Assembly (NCBI RefSeq): GCF_004364345.1
Contig: NZ_SOCA01000003.1
Coordinates: 434,001-498,000 of the forward strand
Direction of reading: 5' to 3'
Source of the DNA: Prosthecobacter fusiformis
GTDB lineage: Bacteria > Verrucomicrobiota > Verrucomicrobiia > Verrucomicrobiales > Verrucomicrobiaceae
Length of the DNA: 64,000 bases
Shown here piece after piece: positions 22,301-27,500 of this stretch (positions within the stretch are counted from its first letter, which is position 1; the number at the start of each line of letters is the position of its first letter). The notes beneath the pieces are model-generated. The model saw only the letters and a list, made by a program, of their open reading frames with translations. It searched no databases and was not told where the DNA came from. Both the position numbers and the translations under genes were made by a program.

Positions 22301-24427
22301 GCTAGCGGTATCAAGTCCACCGTTACAGTCACCGAGGAGGTCGTCGGTGACACCCTGCGCTCCACACTGACCATCACGAACATCACACCCGCACTGATGG
22401 GCGAATACAACTGCCTTGCGACCAACAGTTCAGTTTTGATTGCCAAGAACGCACCTGTTAGCAAATCAGCTTTGGTGGCTGTGGTTAGCAACAATCCAGA
22501 CCTTGTCATTGCAGCCCAAGATACCGGCAAGGAAAAAGCCACTATGACCGTCACGGTCTCCTCCCCTAAACTGCCCGTAGGAACGGTCATCCAGTATCTT
22601 TGGAAGAAAAATGGTGCCGATATTGAACCAAATACTCCTTTAGACCCACTTCGCATCACCGGTGTGACTGCCAAAACATTGGTTATTAACAGGGTGACCG
22701 CTGCAGACCGTGGTATTTATACCTGCATCGTTACCGGCCCAGGGGATTTGGATCATCGCACTGCCGAAGGTGGACGCCATGACCTGCGAGTCTATGATTC
22801 AGCCCCTGTGCTGGGTGAAATCGTCTTCCCTCCGGCCATGGTAGGAGCAGATTTCGAATATCGCATCCCTGTGGAATTGGGTGAGGACGGATCACAAGCA
22901 CCCGTGAGTTACAAGGCTGTCGGCCTGCCCGCTGGATTGAAACTCGACGTCAAGACAGGTTGGATCACCGGACGTCCGACGACCTACAAAGCTGGTGGCT
23001 ACATGGTCACCCTGACGGCTATTAACAAGATCAAGCCTGATCCCCTGAATAACCTGAGCACCAAAGGCCCTCTCTTGTTGAACGTGCAGGATGTGCCGAC
23101 TGGTGTAGTTGGCATATATGCTGGCTGGCTGCCACGGCATGAGCTCAACGGGAATGTCGGTGGACGGTTTGATCTGACCACAACTTCCAAAGGGGCGTTC
23201 TCTGGCAAGGTCACCCTTGGCTCTGGCAGAGTCTTTGTGGGCGGAGTTGAGACCGATGGTACTTCGATTGTCTATTCCTTCAAAGGAACACTGACTTTGG
23301 ACCCCACCCTGGTCAATCCGCAGATGCCAACGGCTACGGTATCCATCCTGCGTAAGGCCCCTCTGTCGCCACTGACGCTGACCTTCACCTTGAATCCGAC
23401 GACGGATCTTATAGCCTCCGCCTCTTTGAGCAACGGAAGCGCGACCATGCCCTTCACAGGTTGGAGGAGCAAGTGGACGACCACCGCGCCAGCCACAGCC
23501 TATGTTGGTTACCATACGTTTGCCATGATGCCTCCGACGACGCCTCCTGAGGATGCCGATGAGGCTGATGAGGCTCCACAAGGAGACAGCTACGCCTACT
23601 TCACGGTGAAGCCAGATGGCAAACTGTCCATGGTGGGTAAAACGGCCGATGGACAGACCATCAGTGGTGCCCAGTTTGTGGGTCCTTCCGGGCAGATCCT
23701 GATCTACCAGATCCTTTATAAAACCACGGTGAAAGGCTCCTTGGTTGGCCAGGTCTCCCTTAATCCCGGAGTGACATCTACATTCGCAGATAACACCATT
23801 ACAGTAACTTCTGGCCTTCCATCCTCAGCCCCTAGCTGGAGTTGCCCGCCCAATTTGATTGCCACCAATTACGTTTATCCACAGGGTTTCAACATGACCC
23901 TTGGTGTCACGGGTGGCGCATATGAAGACCCAACTCGGGCCAATCCTAACCCTTCCACTCCGTATCCGCTGATTCTGGGGCTGACGGCTGGCACAAACAA
24001 CGCGGATCTAAAATTCTACCTGGATCAGCTCGATGTGCCCCCAAGTGCAGATCCTAGCCTGCCATATCCTGGAGCTCCCTCCACGGACACTATAGACGTG
24101 ATTGCTGGCAACAAAGTACTCGTTCCAGTTCAGATCACCGATGGTCCTCTAGTCAATCCCTCCAAAACAACGCTCTCGGTGGTTGCCAAGACCGGCCTGT
24201 TCAGCGGCAAGGTCAATCTGATCCAGATTCATTCCGTGGTTGAAGGAAAACCCATCTACATCACCCGTTCCTCCACCTTCCAGGGCATCATTGTCAAAGA
24301 AGGCAGTGGCTTGCGGGGTGTGGGCTATTACCTGATGCCGATGCTGCCTACTTTTGGGACTGGACAGACTGTAGCGAAGATGCAGAAGGTCTCCAATCAG
24401 GTCGAATTCGCTCCCGCAGATCAGTAA
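7385..24427 (+). CDS. Giant exported protein with autotransporter-associated beta-strand repeats, nested propeller-like repeats and Ig-like domains
   Basis: 5,680 aa. A signal peptide is visible (GLGLALLAHAPAGAQA). Residues ~60-3300 and ~4090-4560 are beta-rich and contain at least nine autotransporter-associated repeats of the form K-x-G-x-G-T-L-x-L...Y-x-G-x-T-x-V-x-x-G-x-L (examples near nt 8684, 10506, 11441, 14755, 16538, 20640). Residues ~3305-4060 hold two interleaved repeat families (listed separately). From ~4616 there are Ig-like domains (PGQSMAFTVTVTGSPVFKYQ), then near 5139 a putative Ig domain with GLPAGLKLDVKTGWITGRP, and a C-terminal beta domain with paired GAFSGKV / GLFSGKV motifs. 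No autotransporter barrel is seen at the C-terminus, so secretion must use other parts, plausibly the pilin-like cassette proteins around it. Asn, Thr, Ser and Gly dominate and Cys is rare. An adhesin or surface-layer role is inferred. Confidence 0.85.
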   Translation: MKSNLESKGAIRSAFRLTAGLGLALLAHAPAGAQAPVLTKVDASSIANSSGSWQAGPGSYSQTTMITATASNATRVGTSISTTIVISNPGAGYLPPPAAPPAVTISAPSSGGTRATAHAVVSPEGRVTSIVVDNVGSNYPSSPSITVTIAPPAPGGIGSSVRFTNDISSDRTITLDGARTVGKLLIGDLSSSQIYTLAEGDGGVLTFDNAGLGGGAYINKTTGGSDVISAPIVLDDQLNVRVATSRLTLSNTITGNGNTLTSYGNGVLSLTGDNTGSDFTLWLWNRGGTGTGVQVELGATTGNAAGGDIIIGNATRGTSGHAVLQLLTGRTNLDQISDTATLTFDSFSGSGRNTYFKLMGGSETVGRILDLGSLAVIQNRDTETTVTTGATLTVAGDEDSYVSGYIRDNGGSGSTNLLQSDSAGTPGTRALSVVKDGAGTFTMRGTNIYFTGGLNITEGTVHLNQTTNFRSDVTNNGTLILENTGTWNFQKSFTDISKPEYLRITGSGSVVKQGTGTLNLLAKWNATTNSAENHQIGNTLTVRNGVLNLTGIGTGTVIGNSEVGDGLVIAGDSGSTITRNVNLLGRTTINGNIDATGRFNVAGSALTVRGATYETNSGTAFEAGRLTVNGSIKLTYMDLRLGSNNAVSGNASNLDGVIDGNISSLTLVGRPGILGSTKNGGGLFISNNVSSNNTNRFADGAAINMKGGVIHLTNDAAAGVNFSETLGALNLLQGSSQIANTQAATGRTSTLTFGTLTRNAGATVEFGGLLTNGTADNTTLGTTRNKILITGATNTGFMGAWATSGNEFVKYNTVNGVTQFTAGDYMISTGAATGTNGQTSWTPATNLKLTSSATLATSTSGGAIPGHRAINSLNLQSVTTAAAANRTIALSSRILSIESGGLLSNHGNHTISATTGYLTVGTAAGTVGELITTVGTATSTTGTITTSSLTISAPIRDFSLTLGGTTTYMDSGSNKLNIPANNAQVLKVGMAVTHPNLPPGTVITEVVQTDTTTQITLSNAPISGGLVASSQSVVISGGSVGLTKAGPGTLVLSSTTGNTYSGPTIVNNGILSLRHQDSLGTAPSSFVSNQVQINGGTLQFTRAAAVGETKYDFNYGGSQDSNLNGANRGFYFGESGGRLEVGTATTNPGESNNPLINVTIANPIDAYGLVELAVKSNTSPNSSFTNTLTLGTQSSTNQFRGGIKTEGSYNGTILVNGNNYINGFLMEGSNFTLEHDNDFSGPIRIFGGTLTLNGSNTYNGSNLFTETIIVGGRLVMGSSTALGTEGFKINLSETAEFRLNGTNQTLRGLTGVTNSRISNGSVIEANLTINIDANETFSGEIVDGGFESLNLHKTGPGRLTLTNEKNDFSRLTISEGVLDVTTVSRSGRNSAIGRGIDGSASEIVINGGALSFTLSNEQYTDRSFTMGAGINGATLVANGVDQAARIILGENTISGAGTINEERTNSAAVAFIGSGSRTLTLSGSNLGDNEFQLQLSDKSITETTSLLKTGAGTWVLGTAGDFTGQVTVHDGALAIAANNVLGTTGIHTTVDLAANTFTGNLPNGVEVSFLYLIGKRLPLGILPNQRYYVIESDSIALTFKLATTRSSTTAIDIESPTQNADLSDIRFIPNIQAMATTVATMEPASTFTGNLPNGTAVVFATQIGAKLTGKSDNVLSSLPNGIVAYETYYVMNATGNTFQVSKTLSPLTKVTLTSNSTGNIYYKAEVPGNTSEGIAVLGGRLELRNVDYITPETVTFQGGALTVGANTEARWSGNFDIQSATNFTVASDSELTLDGNLLGNRAITQLGEGTVRLRGETLMPTQPNAPGATGTSTAGQMDNSRRSYTVQSGTLILDYSLNNNSKLVDLAALVLGGSRRGGELRLQGGNHEEIISGLTLSGGANRIYRDSGTSSIRLNTITRGEGSTLYFDLARIASVDNLNTNNILGGWAVIRDAVAPARWVIPGTVSKNFSANAVTNVLSLPLAQGSHFLSDGTAVRLTTVGTLPAPLQTGVTYYVTNAGTRTFKLSEVPFGLPIDILDTGTAGATQHTVATYLAGGEIARLGAGSLIFTANQDNYPGVLGNNVFQIEIDNVATTGPITSVLSGGFPNNLPIVYKITTTSDNSSTKAIVEHVNSNPTVTTYFTASASTLDTTADPQDYPPTYLNGGSDDTGSDNMGWARNGSNSADGLVQVNTNYSNNAWGRNLNTTVNPNLLSDPSLSISPLENETFTLRFAASAPSTINLSRDELYTLQTGSILISPSVGANDSTINGVGNLTTENSGNLRNFLIHQYNELGDLVIGADIVNREPFTRLGSLTRGDLTILSGLSRTDDLLNVPVSGSVIPEGATVTEIIDAYTVRISEPVTSTTAVREGFIFTIDAVPVERQATTQNATTQNRINGIVDSQGRISTADLYIGIQVSGPGIPAGATVTAILNDADIQISTNHFFNGLLTQLTFTPTNGLEKLGKGTLILNGNNTYDGVTFLADGMLRALKLTDGGVAGSLGISSALEDNLNFNGGTLQYVGENSSTNRGFTITDYAVLNIGHEKTTSLFTGNIKVTGQLGASDRLEKTGSGTLEMRGSGSLNAIKVDEGKLRVQVVDLNPSAATTTASNLGGNLLTSLHVSGGAFELRGLAEANATQTYGGSFYVGEGSSEVRAISVVGFNPANLSSGEVQRSTTLTLMGGDDMASLVRMSGGTVRFVESPEGDALGANIVLNAADQFKSVILPWAVYENTTNVANPGVNDFASIEAGPTANIISADVAFLYKLGPDSVKASTWGLTGAKINASEGGTETVEFLSGVTVVEGSTTVSISSNQSVRFNRLMTTMSVFGPGIVAGTRVLAIDKVNRTVTLNNAATLSSTSGVYTFEMVNTINGYVGVDSSNPSAGADREVNSLRYYSNLDSLVTINDGSTLKITSGAILVGANVRGGNKSILGEGDITGGGSGDFSNIIIHNYNAGGTLTIGANVVQNIIKTQRIVGGVAVGYGSVTSGETLLDVPYEEYIMYTQVSAGMKVTGEGIATDTYVTSVVDGKIYLSKPAISTEENEIYSFHSVTSFVQAGIGTTILSGDNTYTGNTFVHGGVLRLDSANAVPGGITASADEDTSSHIIVKDGVVGLGLEDFTRNLGTANNQIEFKGSGGFAAYGADRVVDFGGAGLTKRLRFGNEGFVADGSSLILGAADATHKVIMANPIDLGSFSQAVRVNNGPADIEGELAGPLSGIGKLIKFGLGSLRLNAANTHTGGIEISEGRLVAANVANVFGTSTGIVSMGTSTTNTSKNGAIELTLEGGVISNSLKIGSVNSKGSDWVTRGTVANVASHSSMMVVNGYPAIAYYDTTSKDLKFVRAADARGNSWLAPVTLASRGDVGQYPSLSIINGNPAVSYYNATNGTLSYIRSNDASGVTWAIPVLLDTNPVNVVAAQPDGKVVVGGTFVEFDGVVKSRLVRLLEDGGLDPDFNVTVNGEVRAIVIETSNNNNIIIAGAFTQVNGVTCGNIARLSSAGVLDVTYTANASGGAVRALLLQPDGKLLVGGAFTSIGGSSRNRLARLETTGLADNTFAPDVNNEVFALARQTDGAVVFGGTFTQVNSITRNRVARVSSLGVLEDFNPNASAQVSAVAVAADNKIYIGGTFATVTGTGSTVTKTRNRLARLNSDGTVDTNYAVEVNAEVRGLRRLSTDKIALYGIFTGVGQTPANYLARLNSNGEVDETFLPDPDYEVRGLDEHNGKLVIGGLFSNVGGATQQFVGRLLMTGVADTAFNKRRVNDRGQYSSLCQVTTAPAISYYDVATGDLRFVRGLDVNGAAWGAALTLASEGDVGKATSMKIVNIGGDLVSQYTQTGSAGISGVAILGTPAIAYHDETNGDLKYILSNNADGSFWGKPVTVVATSDHVGDYLSLAMVDGAPAIAYYNTTDGDLEYVYSVNTNGTKNVAGVKTNLTSVGGSPVTIPEGNVTYTPTWSTPRKLDESGDVGLHPSLAVVNGQPTSATGFPAVAYYDATNMDLKYIRAGTSNGLASPNPAIPAWGTPIKVQTAGNVGQYANLAMTDGVAGISYQDGTTVKFLHLSDATGYSKIDVEGNTTLAGGINLDGSVLFAPDLGQTLTITGALTGAGGIRLISEGSLLISGTSNNFGTGLGADQEAPVVIRTGDLLLGSSNALGTNRVDLGDSSPGLITKRDVNGNVVQTNPQVITVERATTGFSLIRSGGRFDAQHNGRFGNVAEGPGAFVEVSTTIDGHTYTQADEGTLILVKDEIDNPAWNGVYSIQYASGIQLDGTMNLVRAPAMDELAEFGYGIQVRITDGTFAGKAYFLASKVVEFNASPVHWVNDAPDAALALRANVSGLTIANDIDVNSRLGAGAMSLGAAQTVTTGNVTFTGAITLQDNQPATAELQTLRLDSSIASGYGVSVNGLISESHGTSASGAPADVLTLSKTGTGVVTLRNNSNSFHGGVTVDQGTLLIMNTDVLAGSATGSGTVTVNAAAVLGGTGRIGGAVNLIGTGTDLATRAILRPGDPTLVAVGEEKLTIGGALTVGANSVVEFALGSTNWTKLAAETVSMTPTGRLVVTLTDLPAYGTVFDLMDLTTTLTFTAPGAISLRDYLKLPGEYEWNTDTFLTDGKITLVKQTEQVSIVSITRTPDSAVNPGQSMAFTVTVTGSPVFKYQWQRSINAGPFENYGPARESQGPIHTTNVLTLPSVVEADQGSYRVVVSNGDGVYTQTSSAVELIVNDPPSLTVLGSHVKNPGETATFTITASGPNPYTSFVWKKGATVINSGGRFTITSDSTTGVSTLVITDVSDVDTSNNYNVTVGNAVGNTVSNSASLTVNKAIVITQQPINSVIAEGETANFNVVVSATSTAPINYQWQWDKDRAEGDYVAINDIGIVSNTNQLSLAGLTNEDSGFRVRVRVWNVVGEEISTAASIMVQGNTGVPVFLDHPASQTVLAGTIMYPGDTVQLVARVGGSATGRKLQWRKGTANVRLGEIIASGIKSTVTVTEEVVGDTLRSTLTITNITPALMGEYNCLATNSSVLIAKNAPVSKSALVAVVSNNPDLVIAAQDTGKEKATMTVTVSSPKLPVGTVIQYLWKKNGADIEPNTPLDPLRITGVTAKTLVINRVTAADRGIYTCIVTGPGDLDHRTAEGGRHDLRVYDSAPVLGEIVFPPAMVGADFEYRIPVELGEDGSQAPVSYKAVGLPAGLKLDVKTGWITGRPTTYKAGGYMVTLTAINKIKPDPLNNLSTKGPLLLNVQDVPTGVVGIYAGWLPRHELNGNVGGRFDLTTTSKGAFSGKVTLGSGRVFVGGVETDGTSIVYSFKGTLTLDPTLVNPQMPTATVSILRKAPLSPLTLTFTLNPTTDLIASASLSNGSATMPFTGWRSKWTTTAPATAYVGYHTFAMMPPTTPPEDADEADEAPQGDSYAYFTVKPDGKLSMVGKTADGQTISGAQFVGPSGQILIYQILYKTTVKGSLVGQVSLNPGVTSTFADNTITVTSGLPSSAPSWSCPPNLIATNYVYPQGFNMTLGVTGGAYEDPTRANPNPSTPYPLILGLTAGTNNADLKFYLDQLDVPPSADPSLPYPGAPSTDTIDVIAGNKVLVPVQITDGPLVNPSKTTLSVVAKTGLFSGKVNLIQIHSVVEGKPIYITRSSTFQGIIVKEGSGLRGVGYYLMPMLPTFGTGQTVAKMQKVSNQVEFAPADQ
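10298..16500 (+). repeat. Five dispersed G-x-G-I-x-x-G-T-x-V modules in the giant protein
   Basis: Short modules recur between the long beta repeats at about nt 10298-10465, 14320-14480, 14570-14715, 15775-15955 and 16325-16495. Each reads roughly hydrophobic-V-x-G-x-G-I-(P/A)-x-G-(T/A)-x-V-(T/L)-x-(I/V), then a short turn and an I-x-L-S or V-x-L-N strand. Examples are VSGPGIPAGATVTAIL and VFGPGIVAGTRVLAID. They are too diverged for recent duplication and look like a small reused beta-hairpin domain. Confidence 0.6.
12040..13535 (+). repeat. Three YYV modules in the giant protein
   Basis: Segments at about nt 12040-12215, 12320-12530 and 13300-13500 share the order L-x-x-G-x-x-V-x-F/L, then L-P-x-G/P/L, then Y-Y-V with a following T-F-K/Q-L/V-S/A. 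Examples are PNQRYYVIESD, AYETYYVMNATG and GVTYYVTNAGT. They form one repeat family unlike the surrounding autotransporter-type repeats. Confidence 0.6.
17300..19560 (+). repeat. Seven propeller-like P-A-I-x-Y-Y-D units in the giant protein, split by an insertion
   Basis: Seven units carry the pattern V-N-G-x-P-A-(I/V)-(A/S)-Y-Y-(D/N)-x-x-x-x-x-L-x-(Y/F)-(V/I)-R/Y. Two lie at 17325-17600 (GYPAIAYYDTTSKDLKF, NPAVSYYNATNGTLSYI) and five at 18651-19560 (including APAISYYDVATGDLRF and APAIAYYNTTDGDLEY). Linkers contain D-V-G-x-Y-x-S-L. The count of seven and the blade-like pattern suggest a seven-bladed beta-propeller. It is interrupted after unit two by the delta-60-type block. Confidence 0.65.
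17605..18650 (+). repeat. Seven delta-60-type repeats inserted inside the propeller-like domain
   Basis: Seven ~50-residue units carry the delta-60 signature D-G-K-(V/L)-x-V-G-G-x-F-T-x-(V/I)-x-G followed by R-(L/I)-A-R-L-x-x-x-G-x-x-D-x-x-F. Examples are QPDGKVVVGGTF, QPDGKLLVGGAFTSIGG and HNGKLVIGGLFSNVGG. The block starts just after PVLLDT and ends just before RVNDRGQYSSL. These two flanks together would rebuild the linker seen in the surrounding repeat family. Confidence 0.75.
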
Positions 24428-24434
24428 AACCTTT

Positions 24435-24470
24435 GCCCTGAAGGGGGTATAACCCTTTCAGGGCTTTTTC
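24435..24470 (+). terminator. Intrinsic terminator after the giant gene
   Basis: Inverted repeat GCCCTGAA (24435-24442) / TTCAGGGC (24457-24464), with an inner GGG/CCC pair, followed by TTTTTC. It starts 8 bp after the stop codon and would at least weaken read-through into the downstream cassette genes. Confidence 0.75.
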
Positions 24471-24576
24471 TTGTCAAAAATCGTCTGTAATAACGAAGTA
24501 CATACTGAGCAATGACTTGAAAAGAATTCAGCTTTCCGATTTAATCGCAAAAAAGAAATCAATTTCCCCCTCCGTC

Positions 24577-27500
24577 ATGAAACACATACGCCTCTTTCTT
24601 GCTGACGCACGCCGTCACCAGGGGTTAGCCCTGATCATCGTGCTCTCGATGCTCGCCCTAGCCACGATCGTCATCCTGGCCTTTCTCAGCGTCGCTGACA
24701 CAGAAAATAAGGCAACCAACGTCTATTCCGCCTCGCAGTCCTCGCGCCGGTTTGCGGATACAGCGGTGAACATGGTCATCTCACAGATTCGAGCTGGTTC
24801 GGCTCGTGAGACGCCTGGGACACCGGTTATCCACGCCACACAGCCAGGTGCTGTAAGGAAGTATGCCGCCAGCGGAGACTTCCTCGCAGGATATAAACTG
24901 TTTTCTGACAAGGACATGGTTTACCGGGCCACAGGCAACTCTGGCCAGGTTAATCAGGCTGAATTCGATTTTGTGCGAAATTCAGAACCTCCTGCAGATT
25001 GGAATCAGGGAAACAACTTGGCACGCTATGTGGATCTTAACGACCCAGTCATCAAGGGTGTAGCAACAGGAGCGGAAAATAATAAAGCACAGCCCCAAAT
25101 TTATTTCCCGATCATTGACCCGCGCGCAGGGCAGGACATCGATCCCACAGGCCAGGAAACGCCGGTTGAAGGCTTTTCCTATGAGACAAAAACAGCATTA
25201 ACCTCAGCTACCTTAAGTGGAGTCGCCGTCGGCCAGGATACTGCACCCATTGTTAAGCCAGCGGCAGATACCCTGGCCAATAATATCAATACTCTCCGTT
25301 TAGCCATGCCGGTCCAGTGGCTGTATGTGTTGAAAGACGGCACCGTGGGGTATTTAAATGATGGATTAAATTTCATGGTTTTAGACAACCAAGAAGGCGG
25401 GCTGCCAGGAGGACCTTCGGTGTCTCCTGATGAAGACTACGGCGTTCCTTCGGAAGTGAATCCCATTGTAGGCCGCGTCGCTTTCTGGACAGACGACGAG
25501 ACTTGCAAAGTCAACATCAATACGGCTTCAGAGCCTACCTATGTCGGTCAGCCCATCTATTATCATGAGCGTGATCACCAGTGGGGAGATTATCCTCCTG
25601 CGACCCGTGAATACCAGCGTTATCCTGGTCATCCCGCCACAGTTGCCCTCAGTAGTATCCTTTACCCGAATCCCCTGCAAAGTGCCAACCGCAGCTTAGA
25701 CACCTATGGACGTGCGGGGCCAGTGGCCAACAAAGCCCGAGCTCTTGCTGTTAAAGAGCGAATCTATGACTTGATCCCACGCATCCACACTGGGGGCAGC
25801 ATCGCAGGCACACGCACTTTTGAGGCAGATGATTTTGACAGCAATGACACGGAAGTAGGTTCCATGGTGGCCATTGAAGATGCAATGAACGAAAGGCTTT
25901 ATTCTAGTGTGGACGAACTCCTATTCGACCAGACAAATGATAATACCAGCCGCATTCTTAACAATGCTCAAGCCAATGCTGAGGTGACTCTATTCAATAA
26001 AACGACTTTAGAGCGCGCTTCTGCATTCTTAACAGCCAGCAGCCGGGCCAGTGAAATCAACCTGTTTGGCATCCCCAGGATCGCCATGTGGCCTTTGCCC
26101 GATGCCTCCTCTTCACCGGCTGTGCCCGGCACCGGATATGACAGCCTGATTCGGTTTTGCTCCCGTCTTGGATCAGCATCCAATCTTTATGCTTTCCAGC
26201 GTAAACTTTCCCGGACCATTCCAGGTGTTGGAAATGGAGCGTTTGGTGACATTAGCATTCAGCGGAATTTAGATTTGTTAAACATGCTGGATAAAATGCT
26301 GGGTAACTTGCCTGAGGGTAGCCAACAGCCATTTCCAACGAAAAGCATCATTGGCGAAACTGCCAGCACTTTTGAAGCAAAGCTTACAGAGGACAATACT
26401 CATCAATTGATCGTTTCGATGTTTGATTACATCCGCTCCATCAATCTCTATGATAGTTTCTTAGTACCTTCGAGCCGCGAAGACTGGCCTGAAGCGAGTT
26501 CCAGTGCTAATATATATGATGTGCGCGAAGATACAGAGCAGTTTAAAACTTACACGCCGGGTGTGTATAGAAATTCCTCAACGACTGTCGATTCAAATAC
26601 TGGCATCAGTTACAAGGAGGATCCCAGGAGAGACAGATTTTTCCCAGGTCATGGACAGGTAACTCCTTCGTTGCATCCAAGTTGGAAGGTTACTAATGGC
26701 GGCTCAGTCAAAGGATTCGGACGATTCATTTCTATCAGTGAAATCGGAATCCAGTTCATCTGCACGGCTGATGGGCAAAACGACATGTACAGCTGGAGAA
26801 TTCCTGAAAAGGATAATTCTGCGCCTGAGTCAAACGTAGAAAAGCCTCGCCAGTTTAAAATCCCGGAAATTGCTTTGGAAGCCCTGGATGCCGATCCCAG
26901 GGTTAGTGGCGGACGCACTGCTTTGGTAGTGGACGGTACGGAATATGACGCTACTTCCCAGACTAAAATATTTGATGTTGAGCAGAATAATGTTCCTGGG
27001 TTTGCACCTACCGGGCGGTACCTTACTAATTTAGAAGCAATACACTGGAGCAAGACAGGGGCGGGAGCTAACACTAAATTATTTAAAAATAGATTTTATT
27101 CCAATTACCCCCCCTTGTCAAATCCCGATACTTATGTTGACTACGGCATTGCTTCTGGCAGTTCTAAGCCTCTAAGTATAGAAGATCCAAATCACGGTAA
27201 ATATAGAGAAAATCACCCTGGCTTTCAGCGCGAAAATTGGAACTATACATTGGATTTCGATACACCTTTAGAGACAAATCAAAAGCGTATTCAGGCCATG
27301 TTGCAGTTGGAATTCTTCACTCCTTCGGTTGGATATACGGAAATCAATCCAGAATATACGATTGTTTTGTCAGGCTCTGACGTTAGTAATCTACGGGTTG
27401 GTAATAATGTACTATTTAGTACTACAACTGATCTTGTTCTGAAAAGTGGAAATAGTCTTTACCTTCAAGGAAGCTCTCCTGAAATAGGCGGATTTGTGTC